Part shown: piece after piece, positions 11,916 to 25,200 of the stretch
How the letters are laid out: every line of letters starts with the position of its first letter
Position numbering within the stretch: the first letter of the stretch is position 1
NCBI RefSeq assembly: GCF_037392515.1
Contig: NC_090281.1
Location: 52,678,753-52,742,752, forward strand
Direction of reading: 5' to 3'
From: Haliotis asinina
Taxonomy: Eukaryota > Mollusca > Gastropoda > Lepetellida > Haliotidae
Length of the DNA stretch: 64,000 nucleotides
Notes under the pieces: generated by a model
The model's input: the letters and a program-made list of their open reading frames with translations, nothing else
The model's database searches: none
What the model was told of the DNA's origin: nothing
Made by a program: the position numbers and the translations under genes

Positions 11916-14072
11916 ATTCATCCACACACATGACATACCATCACAAGCACCTCTTGGGACAAGCATTTCATACGGAAGCCCACGTATAACTCACCACATC
12001 ACAGGACCTTTTGTCATGGTGCGAATGTTAAACTTATAATAAGCAATGAATTGTAACATGCAGACACAATGTCTTACAGTTAGTTAATTGCCATGAGAAA
12101 GGGTGTAAGAAATCCCCTGTGAACCAGCAAAATGTAACACAAGTCTGAAATATTCAATGATATATTGGGCAAACAATGAGCAAGTTACAATGAATCACAA
12201 TACAGATTTCTAATACAATGCAGTTGTGACACAAGTGTACGGTAATGGGTCTTGGCATTACAGTGAGATCAGACATACTAAATGGAGGTAATTTCCACAG
12301 TGGGTAGTCAGGCACGGACGTTGATAGTCCGAGGCACACAACTCCAGTAATTCCGAGTGTAAGTCCGTGTGTGTGTCTCAAAACAACAACCAGCGTTTTT
12401 ATACTCAGAACTTCCTCGTAACAAATGATACAAAGTGATGTCGATTTTATGTTACTGAAATTACCTCAAAACACTGGACGGATCAATGTTCTATCATTAC
12501 ATGTTCAATGACCAACACCAGCTTGGCCAACGATGTGGATATAGAGTGTGACCACTAGTTGCTTTGCCACAGAACAGGTAGTGAGAGAGGAAGTTGCGGT
12601 GCATTGAAGCCGTGGCGTGATAGAGAAGTCCCGATGGATGTTGATCCTGATGTCAACTATGTGTAGTTGCAACCGAGTTAGTGTTACCTGTCCGGTTATC
12701 GACCACTTTGTCTCACAGGTGTTCAGTTCATGGTAGCCTGGAGAAATAGCAGGATGTGGAAATACATCAGTGTTATGTTTTCTTCTAAGCTATGTTACAA
12801 CACCTGCAATGAATTGTGTTCTTCTCCCACCCCATCACATTCCACGACCACACAGACTCAGTGGTGGAGTGTAACGAAAAGTACTGAGAATGAGTTTACT
12901 TAGACTGTGTTTGATCTGTTCTTAGATTAACCATCTGAATATTGTTGGAGTGACGTCTCATGTGGATGGCCGGACCCTAACAACTCATGAGGGTTACCTT
13001 AGAGTAGAGTTTACAATAACTGGCATGTTAAGTTTGTGCAATTCCTGTTGGCAACGCCACAGTTCGTAGAGGTTGACTTTCAGAAACCTGTAAACACTTA
13101 AGTCAGATATCTTGCACTGAAATTAAGCTCCCATACTATGACAAATTGTACCTTGACAAGTACACGGAACACATGTATTAAACTTCTGGTCTAATTTAAA
13201 ATTAATTAATTTTACAGCAAAATGTTTCTTCTAAAATTAAACAAAATGCTTAAATTCTGAAAACATGCAAACATTGCTAAAGACCCTCTTCATTCTATGA
13301 TACCTCATGATTTTTTTTTAAATGTACACGTGCAATATAAAAGTAATGTCTCACTTCGTCGACAAAACAGGTGTCGAATGGGCAATGGTGATGTTCAGTG
13401 GCGTTGTTCGACATGCGGTGGCTCCTTGAGAACAGTGAGGGTTGTCTATGTCAGCCATGAACATCGGAGGACAAGCAATGGGATAGCTTCCAGAATGTGT
13501 TCGTAGCCCAAAGATATCACTTTAGTTTGTACATGTGGGCCCTGGTGACATGTCTCTGTTCGACGTCCTCATACGCCATGTGCGGCTGTCGGTACCGTGT
13601 AGAAGATATAAGCACGTTTCAGACCAGAGAACCCTCATTCCCTAAACTCGGAGCTTACAACACGCCAGACATTGGGAGACGTTATTTCGGTATAAAGGGC
13701 ATTGGCCCACGTACAGTAAATAAATGCAAGGTGATATATGATGTATTGACAATACGGTTTAAAGATATACATCAGAGTAAACATGTATGTCTCGTTTATC
13801 TCTGAATAAATAAATTCCTTTTATAAAAAAAAAGCACGTTTAATAAACAGCGCAATTTTCATAAGTAGATTCTTATCTTTACATGTTAACAACTTATAAT
13901 ATTTGCCTACGGTAGATGGACAATTTAGTTCTGGTAAATTCTGCTTCTTAAATTGGAATGTGCATCACAAAAAATTTGAAAATGTGGTTCATCTTCCAAA
14001 CTATTACTGCTACACATTTTACGTATTTTGCTGATTCCAACGACATCTTTAAATCTTACATTACACAGGATT
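11916..14072. other. Intergenic sequence with a solo MITE end
   Basis: No gene recognised. At 12853-12908 a single 56-bp terminal repeat of the MITE found at 14073 stands alone (GTGGTGGAGTGTAACGAAAA, then ACTTAGACTG). Open frames at 13297-13506 and 13497-13805 show no domain. Confidence 0.5.
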
Positions 14073-14701
14073 GCAGTCTAAGTAAACTTATCCTCAGTAC
14101 TTTTCGTTACACTCCACCACTGAGTCTAACAAAACCTTATGGGAGGTCGCGTCAGGTAACCTTTGAGATTGACCAATCAAAGCACAGCTTACCAAATCGC
14201 GAAAGTGCACATCCGCACATCCCTTATAAACTTTTTATCTCGAAAAGGTTCGTACACGAACGATTCCGAATGTTATTTAGCGTACGATCGCTTTCGGGTG
14301 ATGCACACGGAGTACGTACTGCCATGACAACGGTGAGTAAACAGTCGCTGAAAATAGTGTTTTTGACAATATTCAAGGATGTCAATATGCTGAAATATTA
14401 GATAATGGTAACCATGTCAACAGAAACCCCAAAGCGTATATACTGCAAGTCAAATAACTGTTATATGCTGATTTTTGTTTGTGGAGAGATCTGTGTCGGT
14501 GACCTGAATATTTAGAAAGTCCCTCCGATCCCTAAATAGTAGCCGTTGTGTAATTGGTTAAATCTATTTAACCGCATCGCATTTGATTGGACCGTCATTG
14601 GTCGCTGAAAGGTTACCTGACGCGACCTTCTATTAGGTTTTGTTACATTCTGTGGTGGAGTGTAACGAAATACACTGAGAGTAAGTTTACTTAGACTGCA
14701 T
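14073..14701. mobile_element. Non-autonomous foldback DNA element (MITE), copy 1
   Basis: 629 bp with terminal inverted repeats of roughly 110 bp. The left end starts GCAGTCTAAGTAAACTTA and the right end closes with AAGTTTACTTAGACTGC. The arms continue through CTCCACCACTGAGTCTAACA and the GTAACCTTTGAGATTGACCA segment. The hexamer AGGATT lies on both flanks (14067-14072 and 14702-14707), a possible target duplication. There is no transposase. An older copy lies at 43584-44193 in an NFRKB intron. Confidence 0.85.
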
Positions 14702-15360
14702 AGGATTGGCAATTGCATAAACAACGTCTGTGTTTCTTTAGATATACATTGGAGATATAATACTCAACATCCAGTAATGACTTTAATGATTTATAATAAG
14801 ATAAATGAACACGCCAGACATTAGCCCTGTGTGTGTCTGTGTGGAGAGAATGAGTGAAAATATTATGACATGTCGAAGGACAGTATATAATACTAGATTA
14901 TCACACATATTTTAAAACCTGGTTTGACAGCATTAAAATGTATCAACATTAACATAAAACTATCGATTTACGAACACAATATAAACGGGCGCAAGAGATC
15001 GCTTCCATGCGATGAAAGACCACCATACGAGGGTCCGTGAGGATTTGCAATACGTCTGCTTCCTGCATGGCTCCCCAGCAGGATTTATAGCATTTCTTCA
15101 GCTGCCAGCAAAGCAATGTCAGCCATTACTCTAAATTGTACAAATACCACGTTATATATCTATGAACATGAATGATGTGGGCAAAAATACATTGTCGGGT
15201 ATATATGGGTAGCATGGTGACCTGCACAAATCTCCATGGACAACCCAAGTTGGTGTTCCTGACAGTTGCTTTTCATGTAAATTACTTATTTCTGCTGCAG
15301 AGTCTTTTGCATAGATCCCGGATGTAACATTTGATAACAGCATTAAACCCACTCATGATT
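14702..15360. other. Intergenic, nothing recognised
   Basis: No repeat, RNA or coding feature that I can support. Confidence 0.4.
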
Positions 15361-15580
15361 TTTGGGGTAGCCTAATGATTAAAACGTTGGTATGTTATGC
15401 TGAAGACCTAGATTCGATTTCCCATGTGGGTACAATTGGTGAAGCCAAGTTTTGGTGCCCCCGCCGTGATATTGCGGGAATGTTGTTAAAAGCGGCTTAA
15501 AATTAAACTCTCTCACTGGCGTCCCCGTCCTGACATTGCTTGAATGTCGCTAAAAGCAGTCTAAAACATTTCACTCGTGG
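15361..15580 (+). repeat. tRNA-headed SINE (family A) with doubled 3' tail
   Basis: Head GGGGTAGCCTAATGATTAAA, B-box-like GATTCGATTTCCC, then GTGAAGCCAAGTTTTGG. The 3' motif (GATATTGCGGGAATGTTGTT, then AAAAGCGGCTTAAAATTAAA) is followed by a second, diverged copy of the same tail (GACATTGCTTGAATGTCGCT, then AAAAGCAGTCTAAAACATTT). Confidence 0.8.
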
Positions 15581-16456
15581 TTTGGGAGGTGTCGATCAGA
15601 CACATGACTGTTTCCGGGAATGTGCCTGTGGAACAATTTGTTGGAACAATTTAATGGGATATGTAGGTGAGTGAGTGAGATCTATTGCAACGACGGCCCC
15701 AACTGATGGAACTGGTCGTGGAATTGTATCTTGGCCTCTTCAAGTTCATTGACCTTACTTGTTTTTCCACTGAAAAGTGCACATACTCTAATCGCCGATG
15801 TGCTTGGTGCCTTCGCAGGACATGAATTTTCAACCCGTAACTTTTTACCATAGTGCGTGGATCACGTGCTGCACGTGTACATCCTGGTATGTGCAAGTGG
15901 TGATGGCATGTGTTTTTATAAATAGAACAGGAAACAAATGCACGTTCTGTATGTGATGAGCGTTAAACTTAGACCAACCCTAGTTATTCTTCATGTTTTA
16001 TTTAAAGTGTGTACCCCCTTGTAATACAAACCAACAATAACAATTTGATCTATGGTCGTTTGTAAACAACTGTTATCCTAAGTTGAATACAATTATGTGG
16101 TACGATTATGAAGATTCGCAATCATATTTTCACTCTTCTTGATTTACTTTTTTAAAATGAAATTCACCGGTACGTCTTTATTGCAAACTGACTATAAAAG
16201 AGGTGTAAAATTACCTCACTCATGTCACTCATGACGACGGCTCAGCATAAACAGACAGTGACAAAGAAGGTGAAGCAATATGGTCATATATGGTCCACAT
16301 ACTGCAACGACACAGAATACTAGTCCGACATAAAGCTGAAATGTTGTAGATTAAGCGGAACAAAATAATGGCCAACACAGTACAAGCAAGGGACATATCG
16401 TGGATTAACAGTCATATTCCGTGAGATTTGAATACGATATAATTTAAGAGACCAGT
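15581..16456. other. Intergenic, nothing recognised
   Basis: No feature supported apart from chance open frames. Confidence 0.4.
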
Positions 16457-16559
16457 TGGGCCCCGTTCCTCAAAGCGATAGTAACCCTTAGGTGATCGTA
16501 ACTCCCATACATTTACAGACTTACGACTGGCTAGCGCTACCTTTGAGGAACGGGGCCCA
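16457..16559. repeat. 103-bp foldback element
   Basis: Inverted repeat with 19-bp arms, TGGGCCCCGTTCCTCAAAG and CTTTGAGGAACGGGGCCCA, around a roughly 65-bp middle. It looks like a small MITE. A second, weaker foldback follows immediately (about 16564-16672, ends TATTTTCGAA and TTCGAAAATG). Confidence 0.85.
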
Positions 16560-16855
16560 GGGTCTATATTTTCGAAACTCTCTTAGCGCTAAGATACGTG
16601 TAGTCGTAAGTGTCATACATAAACATTAACGCAGGACTATCGTAGATCAAGACATCTTCGAAAATGTAGGCTCAGGTGCCATTGTACTATACAGCCCTAG
16701 TGCCAAGAATACCGTATGTCCGTCCATGTTAAAATATTTGAGTTACGGTCACTTTAGCGCTAAGATCGCAGAGTACAAGCACACTGGTGGTTCTGTAATG
16801 TCACGTATGTGTAAAATGTTTACGTTTTAACCAAAACCGTGACGGTCTGAGTTAG

Positions 16856-17113
16856 AGTGAGTAAGTGAGTTTTAGTTTTACGCCGCACTCAGCAATATTC
16901 CAGCGGTCTGTAAATAATCGAGTCTGGACCAGACAATACAGTGATCAACAACATGAGCCTCGATCTGCGTAATTGGGAACCGATGACGTGTCAACCAAGT
17001 CAGTTTGCTGACCACACGATCCCGTTAGTCGCCTCTTACGACAAGCTGAGTCGCCTTTAATGGCAAGCATGGGTTGCTGAAGGCTTATTCTACCCCGGGA
17101 CCTTCACGGGTCT
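16856..17113 (-). repeat. Family B SINE-like repeat, nearly full
   Basis: On the minus strand it starts ACCCGTGAAGGTCCCGGGGT, passes GTCGTAAGAGGCGACTAACG, GGTTCCCAATT and GGTCCAGACTCGATTATTTA, and ends in the motif GGAATATTGCTGAGTGCGGC with a CTCA tail. The 3' tail resembles that of the tRNA-headed family A. Copies recur through the whole window. Confidence 0.85.
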
Positions 17114-17865
17114 TCTGAGTTAGAATTTGTCTTCAGTAGGTTCATAGTCGGGAAGCAGACAAACGTAATTTCCTTCTTTGAAAATAGTGTCTGTTTAGTG
17201 GAAGAGACAGAATATACTGGCATCTACTTTGTGGGACTTGACATAGCTGAGTGATCTTAAAGTGTCTACGTTGTGGGACGCAAGAAAAAGGCTAAAGCTA
17301 CCATAAAGCGGACACTTTTTATGTGGACACATTATTCAACATAGGACATAGGACGACAAATACAGATAACAATAACAAAACGTGATTTACAAGCACTTGG
17401 CATGTCACGATGTAAGATGAACAGGTTGATTCTACACACTTCCAGTACGGCGAAACTTGTTCTTGTTGAAATATAGCTGTCTTCCCCGAACGCTCTCTAT
17501 GAACTTAACTCGTAACTTGTACATTTGCCATTTTTCATGCAAGGGTGATGAAACTTTAATGACACCATACTTACATACCCAATGCACAAAAACAACGAAA
17601 TGGTCTACTCCTACAGTGTTTTCATAGTACAAGAGTAGATAATAATATGATAACAATCACCTTTTATTGTAAAATGTCTTCAATTGTTTTGAGTTTCTTT
17701 TTCTCGGTGTTTGATTTAATGAATGTGTTTACTTCCCGGCATATACATTGTACTCCATTTTAGAATTGTCTACATAGCGGCACCCTATTCATTTCCGCGT
17801 TATCTACTTCGCGGTACTTGGAAAATTTGATTTATCTACATCCCGGTACGACACCCTTCAGTAAC
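17114..17865. other. Intergenic, nothing recognised
   Basis: No feature supported. Confidence 0.4.
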
Positions 17866-18512
17866 CAATGTCTGTGGCAAGTGGCGACTAACGGGATCGG
17901 GTGATCAGACTCGCTGAATGGATTATCTGGTCCAGACTCGATTACATGTATTTACACACCGCCGCCATATAGCTTCAGTATTGTGGCCTAAAGCTAAACT
18001 CACTCATGCGTCTGGTGGTGGGCTTTTTCCGTTTGTACGCTGTTTAATGGTCAGGTAATCCCGTTGTTCGCCTCTTACAACAAACACGGGCTGCTGAGGA
18101 CGAATTCTGAACTGAATTTCTGTTGGCGAGCACATAAATACCATAACGCTACTTGCTGATGACACTTCATAACAAGAGGTTGTAAAAAGTATTAAAATGG
18201 GGAAAATACCTAACCCTGAAAATAAAATCTCATCTCAAAATGGAGTTTGTACACCTGTAACAGCAGCTATTATTCTTACATAATTAAAACCACGAAATCA
18301 CTAAACTGGTTACAAAGAATATCTGACCACCCAATATGCAGGTACGATCCTGAACATGGGATAGAATTGGCCTTCAGTAACCCATGCTTGTTCTAAGACA
18401 CAACTAACAGGACTAGGCAGGATTGGGCCGTCCACATCATATCCCATTTGCGTAGATCATTACTCATGCTGTTGATCATAGTATTGCCTCGTCCAGAGTT
18501 AATTATTTACAG
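17866..18512. repeat. Cluster of decayed family B fragments
   Basis: Three pieces: 17866-18004 (+, the 3' two thirds), 18048-18112 (-, a short inner piece) and 18350-18512 (+, strongly diverged). Each is recognised by GGCGACTAACGGGATCGGGT, GGCCTTCAGTAACCCATGCT or related stretches. Confidence 0.7.
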
Positions 18513-19175
18513 ATTTAGCAGAAATATTGCTGAGGCATTACACAACAAACCAACAACATGCACTATTCAGTTTTCCTAGGACACAATATTGTTTTGTTGT
18601 TTCCCATATTTTATTCATAATGTTTTATATACAACAGCGTTTTCACCAAATAACGACCATTGATGATTTGCACTTTCTACAGATTCAGCTGATGAGTCTT
18701 CAACGTCTTCTGACAAGATTCTGTAAAATGTTGAAGACGGGCCTTAATAGTATCCTGATCATACTGATGAGGCTGTGTCCTAATGCCTAATGTGTTGGTA
18801 ATGCCCAAGTCTAACTGAGCAGAGGGCATCATGCTTGTCAATGCTGGTCACTTAAGTTTGATTCTTTGACTGGCACTACACGTGAAGCAAATATTTGCAT
18901 CAGATATCCTTTCATATCCCAGTAGTTTCTGCACCAGAATATCCGAAGTAAATCTGGGTCCCGTCTACAAAGCAGGTGTAGATTCTACAAAGCAGGTGTA
19001 GATCTATGATGGTAAATCAAAAACATCAGCTCTGCAGTCATCTCGTAGAACAGGACCCTGGTACTAAATCTTTATTTTATGTAACCCCACAAAACTTTGC
19101 TGCAACACAGCATCCCACACTCCTCAGAAGCAAAGGTGCTGTCGATTCCTAACTGAAAGTGTCTCTTGACAATGA
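18513..19175. other. 3' flank of EIF3F
   Basis: No gene. An 18-bp direct duplication (TACAAAGCAGGTGTAGAT) lies near 18967-19003. Confidence 0.5.
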
Positions 19176-19181
19176 TTTATT
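19176..19181 (-). terminator. EIF3F polyadenylation signal
   Basis: AATAAA on the minus strand (TTTATT on plus), 45 bp past the EIF3F stop codon. Confidence 0.65.
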
Positions 19182-19225
19182 GAGGTCTATGATACAAAGG
19201 TGGGCATATATAAATAGGGCTGTAG

Positions 19226-22200
19226 TTAAGAGGAGAGCTGACTGAGTTTCTCGTTGAGGGCCAGCTGGGTCCTGGTGAGATTCGTCAGGTACACCACCAT
19301 CAGCAAGTCCTGAAAGCACACAAGAGGGCTGGTGTCAACACAAAAACAAATAACATTCATAAATAACATACCCTTCTGCTTAGTTTTGAAAGTTAACAAG
19401 TCTCTTTAAGCAAGACAACTGCACAACGAAGAACATTGGCTTATCTTTGATAGTGAACCTGTGAAGGTTCCGGGGTAGAATAGGCCTTCAGCAACCCATG
19501 CTTGCCATAAAAGGTGGCTATGCTTGTTGTAAGAGGCGACTAACGGGATCGGGTGGTCAGACTAGCTGACTTGGTTGACACATGTCATCGGTTCCCAATT
19601 GCGCAGATCGAGGCTCATGTTGTTGACCACTGGATTGTCTGGTCCAGACTTGATTATTTACAGACCGTTGCCATATAGCTGGAATATTGCTAAGTGCGAC
19701 GTAAAACTAAACTCACTCACTCACTGATAGTGAATGGTGGGAAGAAAGGATGACGTCAAGCAGTTCACAGACAATTACCAAACCCAGAGTATGAATTAGT
19801 GTGAACCTGAATTAAAATTGACAAAATGGGTTCTGGCATGCCCAGAAACACTGACACCCTAGACCGATGAGCCATCCATTGGCAGTTTTTGGCCTTATGA
19901 ATCTACAACGGCATCCTGAAAAGAGCAGACTCTGATGGACATAATGCCAACAATCTTATTCAAGAACAAACTAATGTTAGACTGTGAGAAACACAAACCT
20001 TCATGTTGGAATTCAGCATAGACTCGAAGTCTTCTGTGTCAGTGTGGGGTATACTGGTAACTATGTTCATCAGCATCCTCCCTGTCTTGCTGTCAGCAGG
20101 CAACTTGCCACTCTGCAATAAACAACATACTCTTCACATTCCACAAATATGTTCCTCACTCCCTGAAAAGATGTTCTTCACACCCTGAAATATGTTTTTC
20201 ATGCACTGAAAAGATGTTCTTCACACCATGGCAAGCCATTCTACACATACACACAACACAATCAAAACAGGACAAAAAGAAAAAGGAAATATTGTATCCG
20301 ATCTCTAATACTTAACCATCAGCCCACTGTTCAAGCATCTAATTCCACTGCCCATGCTCGCAATACATACCAGGACATCATCAACGTAGGACAAGACGAG
20401 GACTATGATTTCCTTTAGTTTCTTTGTGGAGCTCTCAACAAGTGCCAGGTCTGAAGACATAGACACACTTCTCTTGTTCACAGTCTTGCCTTGCTGAAGA
20501 ACGTTCACTGTAAACCAAACAAAATGTTCTTTCACAATTCTAGTTTATAGCTAGTCTGGCTTCAATAGAACATGTATGTTCACTGTTTTCTAACATTTTT
20601 GTACAGTTTAAATTCACAACAAAATTATAGGCTTGAAAATATGGTCCTTAAATGCCACCACAAATAATGCATTTCTTTTCTACTCAGCACAGTAGACACA
20701 GTTTTGTTTCCTTGCCCTCAAACCAGTGCTTCAGAATATGGAGCAATCCTCATTATCTTGGTAAGATCAATCACAAACCAACAGGTCACACTGCAGTCTC
20801 TACAAACTTGATTCCATGACACAGCTTAACATGGATACTTCATTAATGAGTGAGTATGGCTTTATGCCACTTTTCCAACGTTCCATGGCAGGTGACACCA
20901 GAAATGGGCTTTGCACATTGTACCCCATCCTCAATCTCCAGGGTATACGTTCCAATGAATCTCCACTATACCCTGGATGTATCTATGGCTCAGCTTGAAA
21001 ATTTATTACCTCCCCTTGCTGGTATTCTCACAGTAGCCACTCAGCTAAGCCGGCGTTACAGCTGAACAACTTTGCCGGAGTCAGCAAAACTAGCGGTCGT
21101 AGATGCAAAGGTTTGTTCGCAGTGTGACTCAGATTTTGCAGAAATCATACAGACACATTGATAGGCCCGAAAATTTTACAAAATATATGCAAGAACTCCT
21201 TCTGCCTCTTTCACAGACCCTGTGGATGGTTCGTGTTGCCAAGTTTAATCGGTTAGATAATTTAAAAAGCGAAAATGAGTTGTGATTGGTTCACTCAACT
21301 TCCCAACATATACACCTGAATGGATAAAAAGACTGCCAAGGGAGGTAATAGGTAATACATTTATCGGGCCGTAGATGCATCCAGTGTATAGTGCAGTCTT
21401 ATCAGAAAGTATCCCTGGAGACATCGAGGATGATTCTACCCATGTGGGGAATTGAAGCTGGGTCTTCAGTGTGACAAGCTAATGCTTTAACCACTAGGCT
21501 ACTCCTCCACCCTGTACTCCATACCGTCGTACCGGAAGAGTGTACAGACACCGAGGTGAACAGTCCTTGTTTTATCTCCTTAATCCTGAGTACAAAGCAG
21601 GGTATTAACAGGGTATTATCTCTTGAAGCCAAAAACACAGCCTAACAACACTCACACTCTCCAGACAAATGCTCTGAAAGACAACAGAGATTACAACCTC
21701 ATTGTGAGATGCCCTTCAGAGAAGCTATGCCCTAGTAAAGAAGCATGACAACACTAACCTCCGATCTGTTCTGGCTCGTATCTGACAATATCGATAGTCA
21801 CTGGTGTAAACATTGTTCCAACAGTCCTTCCTGGGACACCCATTGGAGTGCTGAAAACATTTATAACTAAGTTGAGGGCTTGTCACTCTGCATTTATGAC
21901 ATGGCATGGCAACAATAACACACTGCCAAATGCTTCAGAGGACACCTTGGTTCAGCCAAGAGTAGAAATATATAAAAGTCATAAGTAGTATAGGGAATGA
22001 TAGTCCGAAAACACTTTTCAAAAACCCCTCTAAAAAGCCTCATTTACTAAATGAGGCTTTGGTGGGACCATTAGCTCTTGCTATTATTGCCCCTACTACA
22101 AAGCTACGCCATCACGTTTACCGTGACTTGGCAGGCGGTAACACTGTGCCGTACGGTACGATCAATAATTCTTCTCTTACAAACCCCCTACCCGGCCCAT

Positions 22201-25200
22201 CCCTCAAGTAGTACAAGTTAGGTTCGTCGGCTTTCATATCCACTTTATCTATGTTGTAAGTTTTGACTGACCATATAGGATCGGTGGCTCGCTTACGGCT
22301 ATCGCCCCTATGTTATGTTTATATCGATGAAACAGTTTAACGTGAACCGCCTACGATCTCTTTGGTGTTCATAATAAAGGCTTGCTGGGCTTTTTGTATT
22401 CCCTGTGCTATGTACTTTTTTTTCTCATCCTCGCTGATAGCAGACTTACGAGACTTGGATCGAATATCTTGTTTCATTCCGTTATATTTTTTGAGTTCAG
22501 AGAGGATTGAACTAAACTCCTCTTCTGAGATCTTACTGTCAGAGAGTGCCGTGGAAATTCGCTCACTCACTGTGTTCAGCTTTGCTTCGGCCAGAACCCT
22601 GATCTCGTCGTGTTTCAATACCTTACGATTAAGTCTGCGTGATACTAACTTAAGCGCCAACCCTACCAACCCTGTCACCCCAGCCGTTATTTCAATACCT
22701 AGCACTATAGGTGCAGCCACGATGGTGGTTAACAACCCAACGCCTGCCGCCCCTAGTCCCATGCTGGTTGCCATAAGGGTAGTGTCAGCCCCATCCACGA
22801 TATTGAAAGCTCTATTGTACTTTTTACATAGTGCTTTCCGCGTGTCACGGTCTTGTTCTAGTTGACGTTTTACATCACATAACTGCCTCAAGCGGAACCC
22901 ATCTACGGTTTCCAACGTCTTAGCTACTTCCTCTACGACTGGGTACAGGCCCATCCTATAATATATATTTTGAAAGATATTTTAATTGGGTTTCAGTTAA
23001 TAGTTCTTCAATGTATTTGAAGTCTACAAGTTGTATACTAGTATTCAGGGCAATAGGTGAGAGGCTAATAAACTTTTCTGTTGTAATAAAAACCCCACTG
23101 AGATTTATTAAGCGGTTTATAGGACCCCCGTAGGTATCCTGTTGTATAACAATACGGCAATATTGATCTAAGTGTTCATCAAACCAGTGTATTGACACCC
23201 CGGGTAAAATTTGGTGTACTTTTGAGGTGTTTTCATTATCTAAAACCTGTAAGAAGACTTCTATGATGAGTGTGTAAGGGGCGGCTATACTAAGACCTAC
23301 GTTAGGATTATAATTTATAAATGCTAATTTATTGTCTTCTCCAGGCATTAACCTATTTTTTTCGGTCTCAGAAGTTGCTATGAATGCCCTATCCGGAACG
23401 AAATCCCCGGTCCAGATACCGTTGTTCCTAATCTTAGTGACATATTTTGTATATGTATCTATTGTGATATAAGGTGAGGCGAGTGTTAAGTTGATCAGCC
23501 ATTTGGGCTCTTTTAAATCTGATAACAGCACCAGTCTGTACACGTTGTCTTTGAAGTGTAGGACGTATAATTCATCTTCCTCACCAGGCTGATCGAATCC
23601 CTCTGTATCTCCCAGGTCGTTAAGTGTAGTGTTGGGATGATGACTAGTCATTATTATACTATTATGATATAATTTCCAACTGGTTTTCTGATAATAATTC
23701 TGGGGTTAACTTCATACCCATGAAGTGTATGTTGTCAGGCAGGAAGATATTGATTAATGATATCTTGTTTTCCACGATCACGTTGACCCCCTGCAGACTG
23801 GTCTTGGAGTCGACACCCACCCGCACGTAAACGTTGCAAACTTGAAACTGGTGTCGTTTCACCCACCCGAGTTTGATCCCCTTCACGATCTCGACATCAT
23901 TCACCGATGGTTCCCCTAGGTAGACTTTGATGAACAGTGTTGAGTTTGCCGGTAGACTCTCTAGTATCTTGACCACGCCTTCGAATTCAGACACCAACTG
24001 CAATTTCACGTTTTGTATGGCTGGTTTACTCGATAGCATGTGGGCTGCTATAGTGTTGACTGGGCTGACGACTATGCTACGTCTCTGAGTTGGGACGTAA
24101 GCCACGAGCAGGGTTCCATTGTTCACGACTTTGTTTAGGTGGTTGTCTTTGTTATCCGTGAACACGTAAGGGGAGACGAGTCTAATATTGAGAAACCATT
24201 TGTTATCGGGTAACAACACCCACTTATCATCTTCGGTGAAGACGAGCATATATGGTTTGTTTTTGACGACGGTAGTGCTCTCAACATCGTCTAAGTCGAA
24301 CAGTTTACCTCCGAACGATGGGTATATTACCCAACTATTATCACCGGTGTTGACAAGGGAGTACTTAGTGTTTACTGTTGCTCTTGTGGTATCTATCATA
24401 TCACTTAGGGTTCCACCGGAGGGGATTTCAACGCGTTTGTAAATGTTGTTTTTCAGTTGCAAGGCATACGATTTACCGTCTACTCCGGGAGCGTCGAAAC
24501 CGCGTGTGTCTCCGAGGTCGGAGATCCCGATATTGACGCATTTTTTCACTCCGGGTCCTTGTGCGCTGGTCATGTTACATGAAGTGTTAAGCTGAGGTAT
24601 CCTATATTTACAGGATTATGATTTATATCTAACACCGATATTGTAAGCTCAGGTATGTTGCCCTGGGTTAATCTCTTATACTGCCGTGGTGAAAATGACT
24701 CGGTTCTACCGTCGTTGAATTTCTCAGTTTTCACCGGCACTGCTCTCAGTATAGTGGAAGGGTGGCCTCCTTGAATGTTATACGTTGTGCTCACCTGACC
24801 GAGATGAATGTATAGCTCTCGGTACGGTACTAGGTCGGGTAACTTCGTGCCTGTGACGGTTGTTGTTGGTTTTATCTCGTCAGGAGACATACCGAGTATC
24901 CTTGCTAATGGTCGGCCTAGCCTCAATGAGGTTCTTCTGTTGTTGATTAACACCACTGTGCCGTTTGAGTCGTTCATCTTGAGTTCGGCTCCCAGGGGTT
25001 TGAAGACCTCGTCGTTTAGCGAGCACACGCTGTAGTAGCCGTCAGTTATTTGACTGCGAGTTCCACTGACGAACAGCTTATTGTTGCTGATATTAATGTT
25101 AGTCCATTGCGGTAGGTAGGTGATATCGCAGAGTGCGACTTCGAGTTGACCTGACGTGTTATCGATCGCGTGCGTCAGCTGAACGGCCTCACCGCTCGTT

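Noticed and set aside
13297-13805. Two open frames of 69 and 102 codons
   Set aside because: Low support, no recognisable motif, surrounded by repeats.
22362-22865. 167-codon plus-strand frame
   Set aside because: Antisense shadow of the 205-residue Polinton gene; likewise 26661-27272 is a shadow of the 387-residue gene.
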